Source: an uncultured Draconibacterium sp. (GTDB lineage Bacteria; Bacteroidota; Bacteroidia; Bacteroidales; Prolixibacteraceae). From it: 64,000 nt of DNA. This document shows positions 17,491 through 27,189 of this stretch, in pieces. The stretch is from positions 806,001 through 870,000 of the forward strand of contig NZ_OY771649.1 in NCBI RefSeq assembly GCF_963674925.1, given 5' to 3'. Position 1 is the first letter of the stretch. Each line of letters begins with the position of its first letter. The translations under genes were made by a program, and so were the position numbers. The notes under the pieces are model-generated. The model ran no database searches and was not told where the DNA came from. It saw only the letters and a program-made list of their open reading frames with translations.

Positions 17491-18324
17491 CTACCGGCCA
17501 AAAGTATTGAAAAATTCGTCGGTATCTTTTATATCCTGCAATCCCAAAATCCAGCAAACTTCCGACAGATCTGAAAAATCGAGTCCGCCTGCGGCAACTG
17601 CCTCATTGTTGTATCGACCATCTTTTCCGTTGTATTTAAGCGCAGTTTCAACAGCAAGTTTCCACAGGCTTAAAAGTTCAGCATCCTTTATTTTTGTTTT
17701 CCAATCATTGTACCCCGGAGTGCGAAATCCCGGAGTTCCGTTTCTTTCCGCATTCCCGTCCGGAATTTTGTGATAATTGCTGTTCGCTTTCACAAAAGCC
17801 AGGCTGTTTGCCGATGTTACTTCTTCATTCCAGTTGCTGTGTTGTACAATATGAATTCGTTCGGCAGTATTAATTTCCGGAGCATCATTCTGAATGGCTT
17901 TTATCAGTTCTGCTGAAAAATCAGATTGTCCGGCCTCTGCAATCCAGACATTCCCTCCTTTATGCAAATACTGAAGTGTTACATTTTTCATCTTCTCAAC
18001 TGCCTTCGCTTTATTGGCATGTGCATCAGTCCATTTATCTTCAAAAGCCTGCTGAAAAAGCTCGTTTGGCGGCACATACAATCCCTCTTGAATGCCGTAT
18101 GTTCCGGCAACTGCAAAGTAATTGACTGCACTGAAATCAGGGGACGAAAGCAAGGTTTTAAAGGCTGCTGCCGAGTGAATATCATCGACATCGGTTTTGC
18201 AATCGAATTGCATGACCAGCAAGTCTTTTTCGGCATCAAAACGTTTAAGCTCTTCTTGTTCATTAGCCCATGAATAACAAGAAGTTGAAAAGACTATGAA
18301 AATAAAAATGTAAGCTTGTTTCAT
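17491..18324 (-). CDS. Exported nucleoside-hydrolase-like protein
   Basis: A 277-residue protein read from ATG 18324, where it begins with a signal peptide (MKQAYIFIFIVFSTSCYSWA). A longer reading to 18435 adds an unlikely membrane-like stretch. The mature N-terminus (LLVMQFDCKTDVDDIHSAAA) resembles the metal-binding Asp cluster of inosine/uridine nucleoside hydrolases and DUF1593-type proteins. The final segment (GLDFSDLSEVCWILGLQ) is consistent with that fold. The canonical DxDxxxDD spacing is altered (DCKTDVDD). It might cleave an N- or O-glycosidic bond outside the cytoplasm; this is inference. It leads a three-gene leftward group of secreted hydrolase-like proteins. Confidence 0.55.
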   Translation of the reverse strand: MKQAYIFIFIVFSTSCYSWANEQEELKRFDAEKDLLVMQFDCKTDVDDIHSAAAFKTLLSSPDFSAVNYFAVAGTYGIQEGLYVPPNELFQQAFEDKWTDAHANKAKAVEKMKNVTLQYLHKGGNVWIAEAGQSDFSAELIKAIQNDAPEINTAERIHIVQHSNWNEEVTSANSLAFVKANSNYHKIPDGNAERNGTPGFRTPGYNDWKTKIKDAELLSLWKLAVETALKYNGKDGRYNNEAVAAGGLDFSDLSEVCWILGLQDIKDTDEFFNTFGR

Positions 18325-18467
18325 AATTTGGATTTCTCGTTGGTTATTAGGATTTTTGATAAAGCTACTCAATAAATAAAAATCGGCACCGGTTTTAAAC
18401 AAAAAAATAAGAGCATTACATAAATATAAAAACATAATGTCTTGTTTTATTAAGCTCTCTAAAGTGA

Positions 18468-19142
18468 ATGGAAGAAATAAACACGGTATTCCTTTTTGGA
18501 ATTAAAATTGACGAACCTGTTGTAACCCTTACGGATCTTCTTGTTTCGGTGTTATGTTTCATATTTGCCTACAAAATTCACCAAAATAACAGTTCAGAAA
18601 AGGTATTTACCTATTTCAAACTATATTTCCTGATTATGGGAATAGCCACCGCTTTGGGAGGACTAATCGGTCATGCTTTTCTGTATAATTTTAACTTCTA
18701 CTGGAAATTACCGGGTTGGATAACCAGTATGTTCTCAATAATGTTTGTTGAACGGGCCGCTATTGAACACACGCGAATACAACTTTCAAAGAAGATTGTA
18801 AAGATTTTAGGCTTCCTGAATATTATAGAATTTCTAACCTTTTTAACCTTAACCATTGTTACACTCAATTTCTTCTATGTTGAATTTCATTCGGGCTACG
18901 GATTGATGTTTGTTGTGCTCTCCCTTGAAGGATTTTTATACATTAGAACACGTAATAAAGCCAGCAAATTTATCCTTATCGGAGTTGCTTTTGCGGCTGT
19001 TGCTGCTTTATTTTTTATGAATAATATTTCCATACACCAGTGGTTTAACCACATCGCAATAAGCCATGTTTTAATGGCCATTGCAGCTTGTTTTTTCTAT
19101 TTTGGGGCCAGCAAAATCAACATGAAAACAAACCACAAATAG
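18468..19142 (+). CDS. Seven-helix membrane protein, possibly DUF6962
   Basis: A 224-residue protein with about seven predicted transmembrane helices and almost no soluble part. Conserved-looking polar residues sit inside helices (GLIGHAFLYNF near residue 65; WFNHIAISHVLMAIAAC near 190), with His residues in both. The arrangement recalls the DUF6962 group and, more loosely, seven-helix metal-dependent hydrolases of the CREST type; I cannot confirm either. It is transcribed divergently from the nucleoside-hydrolase-like gene, and the ATG follows AAAGTGA. Confidence 0.6.
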   Translation: MEEINTVFLFGIKIDEPVVTLTDLLVSVLCFIFAYKIHQNNSSEKVFTYFKLYFLIMGIATALGGLIGHAFLYNFNFYWKLPGWITSMFSIMFVERAAIEHTRIQLSKKIVKILGFLNIIEFLTFLTLTIVTLNFFYVEFHSGYGLMFVVLSLEGFLYIRTRNKASKFILIGVAFAAVAALFFMNNISIHQWFNHIAISHVLMAIAACFFYFGASKINMKTNHK

Positions 19143-19217
19143 CTCACTCACGCATAAAAAATCACATTAAGCTGTAACACTTTTAAAATACTTCAGTCTT
19201 ATTGAAAAAACCATTCA

Positions 19218-21839
19218 ATGAAAATTGCGACTGTCCTCTTATTCTTTGTATTTATACAAACCATATCTGCACAGGAAAAACGAACGTACAAAGCTACAAC
19301 CGCCGAGAACCTTGATATAACTATTAACGGTGTTTTTGATGAACAGGAATGGCAAAATGCCAATTGGGAAAACGACTTTATTCAGCACGAGCCCAACGAA
19401 GGTGAAGAACCAACCCGTCAAACAGAATATGCCATTTTATACGATGCCAACAACCTATACGTGGCAATTCGTTCGTTCGATGATCCGGACAGCATTTCCA
19501 TGCGAATGTCTCGACGCGACGAAACAGATGGCGACCTCGCCGGAATTTATATCGACTCATATTTTGACAAACGAACCTCGTTTGCATTTATAGTTTCAGC
19601 AGCCGGAGTACGATCGGATTTGGTAAATACAAACGATGGTGATAACGAAGACGACACCTGGGATCCGATCTGGTATGCAAAAACATCGGTAACTAAAAAC
19701 GGATGGAACGCTGAAATGCGAATTCCTCTAACCCAGTTACGATTTGACGAAAACGATGAACAGATTTGGGGAATGAATGTTTTCCGCCTTATTTTCAGGG
19801 AAGACGAACTTTCATCGTGGCAACCCATGAAACGTGAAACGGCTGGTTTTACGTCGCAGTTTGGCATTTTGCGAGGTATTGAAAATATAAAACCTCAAAA
19901 CTCGTTGAATGTTACTCCTTATATGGTTGCCCGCACCGAACGTTTTGAAAAAGAACCTGAAAATCCATTTCTGAAATCGGGAAAATCAAATAGTTTTGAT
20001 GCCGGTTTAGATGCCAAAATCGGTCTCACCAATTATCTTACCATGGATCTCACAATCAATCCGGACTTTGGCCAGGTTGAAGCCGATCCGTCGCAGGTAA
20101 ACCTGAGCACTTACGAAACCTTTTTCAGAGAGAAGCGACCATTTTTTATTGAAGGAAATAATATCCTCTCGTACAAGCTTGCTTTTGGCGACGGTGATCA
20201 ATCGGCCAATAACCTGTTTTACTCACGCCGAATCGGACGCCGTCCTAATCATTCTCCCGATTTGGCAGATGATGAATATGCCGACACACCGGATTTTACA
20301 CGTATTCTGGGTGCAGCAAAAATAACCGGGAAAACAAAAAGTGGCTGGTCGATAGGAGTAATTGAAAGCGTTACTGCCAGAGAAGAAGCTGAAATTAAAG
20401 GGATATCGGGCAACAAAACCGAGGTGGTTGAGCCTTTAACCAATTATTTTGTAAGTAGAGTTCAAAAGGATTTTAACGAGGGAAATACTTATATCGGGGG
20501 AATGTTTACAGCCGTTAACAGAAATATAAATGACGAGCACCTTGATTTTTTGCATAAAAGCGCTTACACCGGTGGTGTTGATGTTGTTCACAAATGGCAT
20601 AACAAAGACTGGTTTGTAGATGCCGGAGTTTATTTCAGCCGTGTTGAAGGTAGCGAAGAAGCGATTCTTAATACACAAACTTCCTATTCGCGAACCTTTC
20701 AGCGACCTGATGCCGATTATGTTACCCTCGATTCAACGAGAACTTCACTTTCGGGTACAGGAGGAAAATTTACTCTTGGCAAAACAGGTGGCAAGTTGAA
20801 GTTTGCAGGAATATTTAGCTGGAAATCGCCGGGACTGGAAATTAATGACATTGGTTACACGCCTGAGGTTGACGAAATTATGCAAGCATTTTGGTTAGGA
20901 TACCGCTGGTTCGAGCCCTTTTCCATTTTCAGAAGTATGGGCCTTAATTTTAACCAGTGGACTAATTATGATTTTGGCGGCAATTTATTAGGTGCAGGCG
21001 GTAACATTAACGGGCACGCCCAGTTTAATAACTTTTGGCGGGCTTTTTCGAGTATAAACATTAACGGCGAGCAGCTTTCGCATACAGCTTTGCGTGGTGG
21101 TCCGTCGATGAAACTTCCCGGCAACTATAGTTTTTATACCGGTATATTCTCAAACCCACAGAAGAAGTTTACCTATGGAGCCGACGGAGGAATGAACTGG
21201 AGTAACGAAAAGGGTTTCTTCTCGAGCAAAAGTTTTGAGGTAGAATTTGGTTACCGCCCGATAAAAGCCATGCAAATTGAAATTAGTCCTGAATTCGGCG
21301 TGAGCGACAATCAGCTTCAGTATATTACTCAACACGACCACATGAACGACAAACGTTACGTAATGGGAACCATTCAGCGCAAAACGTTCAGTACTTCAAT
21401 TCGCATAAATTATAATGTTACGCCCGATCTGACGGTTCAGTTTTGGGGACAGCCTTTTATTGCAACAGGCGATTACGATGCGTTTAAATACATAACAGAC
21501 AGTAAAGCTGATGAAATAAACGACAGGTTTGCGTTGTACTCGGATGAACAGATTACTTACGATGCACAAAATAGTGTTTACCACATTGATGAAACATTAA
21601 ATGGCCAAACCGATTATAGTTTTGATAATCCTGATTTTAATGTAAAAGAGTTCTTATCAAACCTGGTCGTTCGCTGGGAATATCGTCCCGGCTCGATGAT
21701 CTACCTGGTGTGGTCGCAAAACAGAGGTTGTTTTGACAATACGGGTAAATTTGATTTTGGTAACGACATATCTGATCTCTTTGATGAGAAACCACATAAT
21801 GTCTTCCTGGTAAAATTTTCATACCGTATCGGAAGATAA
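19218..21839 (+). CDS. Outer-membrane protein with CBM9-like and DUF5916 domains
   Basis: An 873-residue secreted protein. After a signal peptide (QTISAQ) comes a family-9-carbohydrate-binding-like beta-sandwich (about residues 25-220; ITINGVFDEQEWQNA, then YVAIRSFDD and GWNAEMRIPLTQL). The remaining 650 residues form a DUF5916 region rich in alternating strands and ending in an aromatic-rich strand (FLVKFSYRIGR), as outer-membrane beta-barrels do. The hinge motif FFREKRPFFIEGNNIL is typical of the family. The role is unknown; related genes often sit with surface peptidases or glycan genes. It is monocistronic, ending in a shared terminator. Confidence 0.85.
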   Translation: MKIATVLLFFVFIQTISAQEKRTYKATTAENLDITINGVFDEQEWQNANWENDFIQHEPNEGEEPTRQTEYAILYDANNLYVAIRSFDDPDSISMRMSRRDETDGDLAGIYIDSYFDKRTSFAFIVSAAGVRSDLVNTNDGDNEDDTWDPIWYAKTSVTKNGWNAEMRIPLTQLRFDENDEQIWGMNVFRLIFREDELSSWQPMKRETAGFTSQFGILRGIENIKPQNSLNVTPYMVARTERFEKEPENPFLKSGKSNSFDAGLDAKIGLTNYLTMDLTINPDFGQVEADPSQVNLSTYETFFREKRPFFIEGNNILSYKLAFGDGDQSANNLFYSRRIGRRPNHSPDLADDEYADTPDFTRILGAAKITGKTKSGWSIGVIESVTAREEAEIKGISGNKTEVVEPLTNYFVSRVQKDFNEGNTYIGGMFTAVNRNINDEHLDFLHKSAYTGGVDVVHKWHNKDWFVDAGVYFSRVEGSEEAILNTQTSYSRTFQRPDADYVTLDSTRTSLSGTGGKFTLGKTGGKLKFAGIFSWKSPGLEINDIGYTPEVDEIMQAFWLGYRWFEPFSIFRSMGLNFNQWTNYDFGGNLLGAGGNINGHAQFNNFWRAFSSININGEQLSHTALRGGPSMKLPGNYSFYTGIFSNPQKKFTYGADGGMNWSNEKGFFSSKSFEVEFGYRPIKAMQIEISPEFGVSDNQLQYITQHDHMNDKRYVMGTIQRKTFSTSIRINYNVTPDLTVQFWGQPFIATGDYDAFKYITDSKADEINDRFALYSDEQITYDAQNSVYHIDETLNGQTDYSFDNPDFNVKEFLSNLVVRWEYRPGSMIYLVWSQNRGCFDNTGKFDFGNDISDLFDEKPHNVFLVKFSYRIGR

Positions 21840-21862
21840 TTTACTATGCGAAGGGTAATAGA

Positions 21863-21895
21863 AAAGGCGCAGCAATTAGCTGCGCCTTTATTTTA
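21863..21895. terminator. Bidirectional intrinsic terminator
   Basis: An 11-bp perfect stem (21863-21873 with 21879-21889, loop of 5) with a T-rich tail on the plus strand lies between two convergent genes, the DUF5916 gene and the subtilase catalytic region. Confidence 0.85.
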
Positions 21896-21923
21896 CCAAT
21901 CGGGGTTTTTATTTATTTTTTAA

Positions 21924-22730
21924 TTACATATGCGCAATTGGATCTGCGTCGCCATCAGGGTCACCTGCAACAAAACCATCAATCGATAAGTTTCCGTCTG
22001 TTGCAAGCAACAATCCACACACATGAGGTGCAGCCATTGATGTTCCGCTCATGGTTGCATAACCACCGCTTTTATAACAAGAAAGAATGCTTACTCCCGG
22101 AGCACAATAATCAACATGCTCACCATAATTCGAGAAATAAGCCCAATAATCACTGCTATCCATTGCTGAAACAGTATAGATATTAGTTCCTTCTGTTCTT
22201 GCCGGCGAATGGTTATCTGCATCATCTGATTCATTTCCTGCGGCAAGTGCCACGTATATACCTTGTGCTCCAAGATTGGCAACAGCCAAATCGATAGGCT
22301 CATAAACACCACCGCCTAAACTCATATTTGCAGCATCACCAGGATTTGCATTTGCAGCAACATAATCAACTCCGGCAATAATTACAGAATAGGCACCGGA
22401 ACCTTTTCTATCCAGAACTTTAACAGGAACAACAGTTGCGCCCGCTGCTACACCAATAACACCAATTTCGTTGTCAATTGCTGCAACGATACCTGCACAA
22501 TGCGATCCGTGTCCATTATCATCTTCCGGGGTTGTAGTTCTGGTGATAAATGTAGCGCCAAGAGTTTGATCAACATTAAGATCGGGATGGTCAAGATCAA
22601 TACCCGTATCAATAATCCAGGCTTTATTGGTTCCGTTATATGTGGTACCACCAACTCTTGTTATTCCATAAGGAACAACCTGGACAGGAGCATCTCCAGG
22701 ATCGGTTCCAGGTTTTTTTAATGTTACCAT
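21924..22730 (-). CDS. Subtilisin-like serine peptidase, catalytic part (frame-split)
   Basis: The 268-residue frame holds a complete S8 catalytic domain: Asp in WIIDTGIDLDHP, His in DNGHGSHCAGIVAA, the oxyanion Asn in ALAAGNES and Ser in MSGTSMAAPHVCG. It has no signal sequence of its own. The ATG at 22730 overlaps the stop of the preceding propeptide frame by seven bases. Restoring one G in the CCGAT at the junction would join both frames as GVAGVTPDKMVTLKKPG, exactly the linker expected in this family. I therefore read it as one gene broken by a single-base deletion or sequence error. Coupled translation of two chains is possible but less likely. Confidence 0.8.
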   Translation of the reverse strand: MVTLKKPGTDPGDAPVQVVPYGITRVGGTTYNGTNKAWIIDTGIDLDHPDLNVDQTLGATFITRTTTPEDDNGHGSHCAGIVAAIDNEIGVIGVAAGATVVPVKVLDRKGSGAYSVIIAGVDYVAANANPGDAANMSLGGGVYEPIDLAVANLGAQGIYVALAAGNESDDADNHSPARTEGTNIYTVSAMDSSDYWAYFSNYGEHVDYCAPGVSILSCYKSGGYATMSGTSMAAPHVCGLLLATDGNLSIDGFVAGDPDGDADPIAHM

Positions 22731-23101
22731 TTTATCGGCGTAACGCCGGCAACACCATCAGCAGATTTTAAGGCCTTGGCTTCCTTTTCAGAAATGTTTA
22801 CAACTACACCTTCAATAGCCTGGCTGTACACCATTTTGGGCTGACCCAAATTAATGTTAGCAGCGTTGCTTATTTTTATCGCTTTTGTTGCTACTGCACG
22901 ATCTGCTTCAGCTTTACTTTTATAAGCAGATTTTAAGTTAGAGGATTCGAGCATTACAATATATTGCCCGGGGATCACCACTTCAGAATGAGTTATAAAC
23001 TCCACCTGATCGGGGTTTGTAACAGAAAACTCATCTGTTTTTTCACAAGAAACAATTACAATGGCCAGTGCCATTACAATTAAAACTAAATACTTTTTCA
23101 T
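22724..23101 (-). CDS. Subtilase lipoprotein signal and I9 propeptide (frame-split)
   Basis: A 125-residue frame starting at ATG 23101 has a lipoprotein signal (MALAIVIVSCEKTD) followed by an inhibitor-I9 propeptide (PGQYIVMLESSN, then VYSQAIEGVVVNISEKEAKA and LKSADGVAGVTP). I9 domains help fold the S8 protease and block it until cleavage. The frame ends in Trp-stop right where the protease domain should continue, and the catalytic frame begins in the overlap. If truly separate, the propeptide would act in trans as a lipid-anchored chaperone while the protease would lack export; that makes a frameshift the better explanation. Confidence 0.75.
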   Translation of the reverse strand: MKKYLVLIVMALAIVIVSCEKTDEFSVTNPDQVEFITHSEVVIPGQYIVMLESSNLKSAYKSKAEADRAVATKAIKISNAANINLGQPKMVYSQAIEGVVVNISEKEAKALKSADGVAGVTPIKW

Positions 23102-23298
23102 GATTAATAAAGGTTTTAACAATTAAACAGCGATTGGTTTTATTTAAATTTATGACATAATTTCATTATTTCCTATAATACCCTCTCTCTCAATTCAACT
23201 ATATGTTCATTATTTAAATAAATAACCAGCAAAACCAATACTTTTAATACAAATCATATTTCTCTATTAAAAATCGTTTTTCAATAGAAGAACATAAA

Positions 23299-23333
23299 AA
23301 AAGGTCTGCTAATCAGATATTAGCAGACCTTTT
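23299..23333 (-). terminator. Intrinsic terminator of the GH3 gene
   Basis: A 15-bp perfect stem (23299-23313 with 23319-23333, loop of 5), followed on the minus strand by a T run, sits 24 bases after the GH3 stop and before the subtilase gene. Confidence 0.85.
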
Positions 23334-23356
23334 CTCTATGTTGGATAATTTTTATC

Positions 23357-25969
23357 CTATTCGATAAAAGTATTCTTTCCTTTTAATTCAATTGTTTTTG
23401 AAATGCCATTTTTTCCTTTCCCTTCAGGCTGACTTCCTCCGACAAATAGTGAAAATTCTCCGGGTTCAACAACCCGTTTATCATCGGCTCCTATTATGGA
23501 AAACTGACGAGGTTCAAGTACAAACTTCACTGTCTTCGTTTCACCCGGTTGTAAAGTAATCCGCTCAAAACCCTCTAACTGATATTTCGGACGTGGAGTT
23601 GATGCGACCACATCTTTCAAATATAACTGCACAACCTCTTCGCCTGCTTTATCTCCGCTATTGGTCACTTTGGCACTTATTTCTACAGTATCGCCAATCT
23701 GGGCCTTTTTAGCCAGTTTTACATCCGAATAAGTAAAAGAAGTATAACTCAATCCGTAGCCAAATGGGTATAGTGGCTCGCCATTAAAGTACTTGTAAGT
23801 GCGGTTCTCCATATCGTATTCTTCGAACGGTGGCAACTGATCAACCGATTTGTAATAAGTAACCGGTAAACGTCCGGCCGGATTATAATCGCCTGTTAAC
23901 ACATCGGCAACAGCGTTACCGCCCTCCTGCCCCGGATAACCTGCGGTAATAATTGCTTCCAGGTTTTCGTCGGCCCAGTTTACAGCGAGTGCGCTTCCGT
24001 TTAGTAAAACAAGAATTACCGGTTTACCCGTTGCCTGAACAGCTTTCATCAACTCGCGTTGTGTTGCCGGAAGTTTTAAATGTGTGCGGTCTCCGCCTTC
24101 AAAACCATCTACTTCCAATTCCATTTCTTCGCCTTCAAGTCGTTGCGAAAGACCCAGTACCAAAACAACAGCATCGGCTTTTTGAGCTGCTTCTACGGCT
24201 TCCTCTTTCATATTTTGGTTTGGCATGGCCCACAATAGTTTTGCATCGCCTTCGCCATGATAGTTGGCGTATTCGTACACGAATTTGTACTTTTTGCCTG
24301 CCTCCATTTTTACAGCCTTTTCGTGATGAAAAGCATGATGCTCGGATTTATGACTGAGCAACTTTTCTCCTTCAACCCAAATATCAAGTTGTGGCATTCC
24401 CCAGCATCCAATCCGGTACTCACCACTCACCGGTGGTACAATGTAACCTGTCCAGCGTACACTAAAGTCATCATCATTCATTTCTGGTGTTGGCGCATCA
24501 GCTTCCCAGTAAAAATCAATATTTTCATCTATTCTGGAAAAGACAGGTTCTCCTTCTAACTTAGCATTATTAAAGTATTCTCCTTTAACTCCTTCCTGTC
24601 CATCTTCAGTTTGTAAAAACACAGTAGGAATAGCATGAAGGTTACTAACTCCTTTTGCCAAATGACTTCCTTCGGCATAAAGTATTTTGGTGTTCGGCAA
24701 TTTATTTTGTAATCCCTTTAACACGGTTACCGGATTTTTGGCAATACCATTGTAGTTTCCAACCAGCGACTCCCAGTTATCAGCATTTGGGCCAATAACA
24801 GCAAGTGTTTTTATGTCTTTTGAAAGCGGTAATGTTTTATCCTGGTTTTTTAGCAACACAATACTTTTGCGTGCTGCTTCCAGTGCCAGCTCATCATTTT
24901 CTTTCGATGTATTTACCGAAAATGGAATTTGTGCGTAAGCCACATCTTCATTCGGATCAAACATTCCTAACTTAAAACGGGCAGTAAACAAACGTTTTAC
25001 TGCAACATCAATTTCATCCTCTGTAATCAAACCTCGTTCAACAGCTTCGGTAAGATGACGGTATGAAGTTCCACAATTCAAATCGGTACCGGCTTTAACA
25101 GCCACCGCCGCTGCTTCGGCAGCATCTTCCGAGAAATCCTGAAAGGTATAGAAATCGGAAATCGCCCAACAGTCAGAAACGATGTAACCATCAAATCCCC
25201 AGTCGTTGCGCAGAATACCAATCAGCTCATCGCTGGCACAACAAGGAACACCCCGAAACTGGTTATACGCCCCCATTACCGAATAAGCACCTCCGTCTTT
25301 TATTAACATGCGGAATGCCGGCAAATAAGTTTCGCGCAAATCGCGTTCGCTTACCAACGCATTAAATTCGTGACGTAATGGCTCGGGCCCCGAATGAACG
25401 GCATAGTGTTTTGCCGTAGCAACAACTTTCAAATATTTTGGATCATCGCCCTGAAGCCCTTTAACAAATTGAGTTCCCAGAATTCCGGTAAGGTATGGAT
25501 CTTCTCCGTAAGTTTCGTGTCCCCGGCCCCAACGCGGATCGCGGAAAATGTTGATGTTTGGCGACCAAAACGTAAGTCCCTGGTAAATACCCCTTTTGTC
25601 GCGACGAACAAACTCATGATGTTTTGCACGCGCTTCATCTGAAATAGCAACTGCAACACGGCTTACCAAATCGGCATCCCACGAGGCAGCAATACTAATC
25701 GATTGCGGAAAAACAGTTGCGTAACCTGCCCTGGCCACTCCGTGTAAACATTCGTTCCACCAGTTGTATTCCGGCACTTGCAAACGGTCAACCGCTTTTG
25801 AGGTGTATTCCAGTTGATCAACTTTTTCCTGCAGTGTCATTTGCGACACCAGCAAATCAACTCGTTCCTCCAAAGGAAGCGATGGATCTAAAAAATCGAG
25901 ATTTTCATTTTGTGCAAATACAGTTAATGCACAAATAATGAGAATTAGGTTTAAAATTGATTTTTTCAT
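23357..25969 (-). CDS. Secreted GH3 glycoside hydrolase with PA14 insertion
   Basis: An 870-residue exo-glycosidase. A signal peptide (ALTVFAQ) precedes the (alpha/beta)8 domain, which carries the catalytic nucleophile Asp in GYIVSDCWAISD. The (alpha/beta)6 domain is interrupted at about residues 455-590 by a PA14-type beta-sandwich (GVKGEYFNNAKLEG through DAKLLWAMPN). A fibronectin-III-like tail follows (GDKAGEEVVQLYL). The motif NECLHGVARAGYATVFPQ is typical of the plant-type beta-xylosidase/glucosidase branch; PA14 inserts shape the active-site rim and restrict access to short oligosaccharides. Substrate is likely a beta-xyloside or beta-glucoside. It is monocistronic; no SusCD pair lies nearby. 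Confidence 0.92.
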   Translation of the reverse strand: MKKSILNLILIICALTVFAQNENLDFLDPSLPLEERVDLLVSQMTLQEKVDQLEYTSKAVDRLQVPEYNWWNECLHGVARAGYATVFPQSISIAASWDADLVSRVAVAISDEARAKHHEFVRRDKRGIYQGLTFWSPNINIFRDPRWGRGHETYGEDPYLTGILGTQFVKGLQGDDPKYLKVVATAKHYAVHSGPEPLRHEFNALVSERDLRETYLPAFRMLIKDGGAYSVMGAYNQFRGVPCCASDELIGILRNDWGFDGYIVSDCWAISDFYTFQDFSEDAAEAAAVAVKAGTDLNCGTSYRHLTEAVERGLITEDEIDVAVKRLFTARFKLGMFDPNEDVAYAQIPFSVNTSKENDELALEAARKSIVLLKNQDKTLPLSKDIKTLAVIGPNADNWESLVGNYNGIAKNPVTVLKGLQNKLPNTKILYAEGSHLAKGVSNLHAIPTVFLQTEDGQEGVKGEYFNNAKLEGEPVFSRIDENIDFYWEADAPTPEMNDDDFSVRWTGYIVPPVSGEYRIGCWGMPQLDIWVEGEKLLSHKSEHHAFHHEKAVKMEAGKKYKFVYEYANYHGEGDAKLLWAMPNQNMKEEAVEAAQKADAVVLVLGLSQRLEGEEMELEVDGFEGGDRTHLKLPATQRELMKAVQATGKPVILVLLNGSALAVNWADENLEAIITAGYPGQEGGNAVADVLTGDYNPAGRLPVTYYKSVDQLPPFEEYDMENRTYKYFNGEPLYPFGYGLSYTSFTYSDVKLAKKAQIGDTVEISAKVTNSGDKAGEEVVQLYLKDVVASTPRPKYQLEGFERITLQPGETKTVKFVLEPRQFSIIGADDKRVVEPGEFSLFVGGSQPEGKGKNGISKTIELKGKNTFIE

Positions 25970-26204
25970 CTGTTTAATAATTGTTCATTTAGTTGGTAAC
26001 AGACGTAACGTGCATGCATTGTTATTTATCAGTGTGTCGATATTCTATCACATGCCCGTTTCATTCTATATATAGCTATTCTGTTCTATTCTGCACAAAA
26101 GATTACAAATATACTACTAATTGAACGATTTGTATGCTAAAATTGGATACTTCTCTTATAATGATAGATATATTTCACTTTTTTACCCTTTTCGTTTGAT
26201 TGTT

Positions 26205-26212
26205 TACCTTTG
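26205..26212 (+). promoter_or_regulatory. -7 box upstream of the YkgJ gene
   Basis: TACCTTTG matches the TAnnTTTG consensus and lies 24 bases before the ATG at 26237. No convincing TTTG is found 19-21 bases upstream, so this is a partial match. Confidence 0.45.
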
Positions 26213-26236
26213 CGATTGCATAAACAATATAAGAAT

Positions 26237-26755
26237 ATGGATTTTACAGCATACAAAACATTACGAAACAACATTGACGAATTATCGGATAACCTGGAAA
26301 CGCAGCACAAAAAACATATGAAATGTAAAGCAGGCTGCGACCTGTGTTGTATGGATTACAGCATCTTTCCGGTAGAATTTTACAGCATTGTTGAAGCGTT
26401 AAGAGAACGCGGTGACAAACCCGATTTTAACACCAATAAGGATGAATCAAGTTGTATTTTTCTGAATAATCACAAATGCGAAATCTATGCCGAGCGGCCA
26501 ATCATCTGCAGAACACACGGGCTACCCTTGTTATATATGAATGAGGATAATGGATGGGAATTATCGGCCTGCGAACTAAATTTTACTGAATTTGATATGG
26601 AAGAATTCTCGGAAGAAAACACCTTTCCCCAAGATAAATTCAACAGCAAACTCTATTTATTGAACAAAGAATTTATTGCTAAGAACCAATTCTCCGACTA
26701 CTCGGAGTTTGATTTAATACCGATAAAAGAATTGGCAAAACACATTAAAACCTGA
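26237..26755 (+). CDS. YkgJ family cysteine-cluster protein
   Basis: A 172-residue cytoplasmic protein with the Fe/Zn-binding Cys set: CKAGCDLCCMDY at about residues 30-41, CIFLNNHKCEIYAERPIICR, and a late Cys in ELSACELNF. This is the YkgJ (UPF0153) pattern, thought to coordinate a zinc ion or an Fe-S cluster; the biological role is unknown. I start at ATG 26237 because upstream codons are unsupported and lie over the -7 box. Its stop is 4 bases before the DsrE-like gene, implying an operon. Confidence 0.85.
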   Translation: MDFTAYKTLRNNIDELSDNLETQHKKHMKCKAGCDLCCMDYSIFPVEFYSIVEALRERGDKPDFNTNKDESSCIFLNNHKCEIYAERPIICRTHGLPLLYMNEDNGWELSACELNFTEFDMEEFSEENTFPQDKFNSKLYLLNKEFIAKNQFSDYSEFDLIPIKELAKHIKT

Positions 26756-26759
26756 TAAT

Positions 26760-27179
26760 ATGAAACGTAATTTTGTACTTGTACTTTTAACCCTGCTTTG
26801 CAGTGTAGCAATGGCAACTAATAACAAACCGATGGAGGAGAATAAAAACAAATTAGCGGTGCTGTGGACCAGCGGTGATCCGGAAGTGGCAGAAAAAATG
26901 GCATTTATGTATACCTACAATGCCAAAACGCAAGGTTGGTTCGACGAGGTAGTTCTGATTATTTGGGGACCATCGGCAAAATTAACCGCCGAAAACGAAA
27001 TGATACAGGAATACATAAAAAAGATGCAGGAAGCAGGTATAAAAACCGAAGCGTGTTTATACTGCGCAAAAATGTACGAGGTCGATGAAAAACTGGCCGA
27101 ACTCGGAGTTGATGTAAAAGGAATGGGAGTACCCCTATCCAATTATTTAAAAGAAGGCTGGAAAACCTTAAGCCTTTAA
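26760..27179 (+). CDS. Exported DsrE/DsrF-like sulfur-relay protein
   Basis: A 139-residue DsrE-fold protein with a signal peptide (LTLLCSVAMATN). The core has KLAVLWTSGDPEVAEKMAF, then FDEVVLIIWGPSAKL, and the Cys pair in TEACLYCAKMYEVD that would carry persulfide in active members. The C-terminal GMGVPLSNYLKEGWKTL is family-typical. The signal peptide suggests a periplasmic location, unlike cytoplasmic TusBCD. It is coupled to the YkgJ gene by a 4-base gap. Confidence 0.8.
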   Translation: MKRNFVLVLLTLLCSVAMATNNKPMEENKNKLAVLWTSGDPEVAEKMAFMYTYNAKTQGWFDEVVLIIWGPSAKLTAENEMIQEYIKKMQEAGIKTEACLYCAKMYEVDEKLAELGVDVKGMGVPLSNYLKEGWKTLSL

Positions 27180-27189
27180 AAGAATAAAA

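Noticed and set aside
21924..23122. Toxin-antitoxin pair, because two small overlapping frames lie in one operon
   Set aside because: The frames are clearly the propeptide and catalytic halves of a subtilase.
26121..26321. Rightward 66-residue frame ahead of the YkgJ gene
   Set aside because: It overlaps the -7 box and the YkgJ N-terminus in another frame and has no supporting motif.
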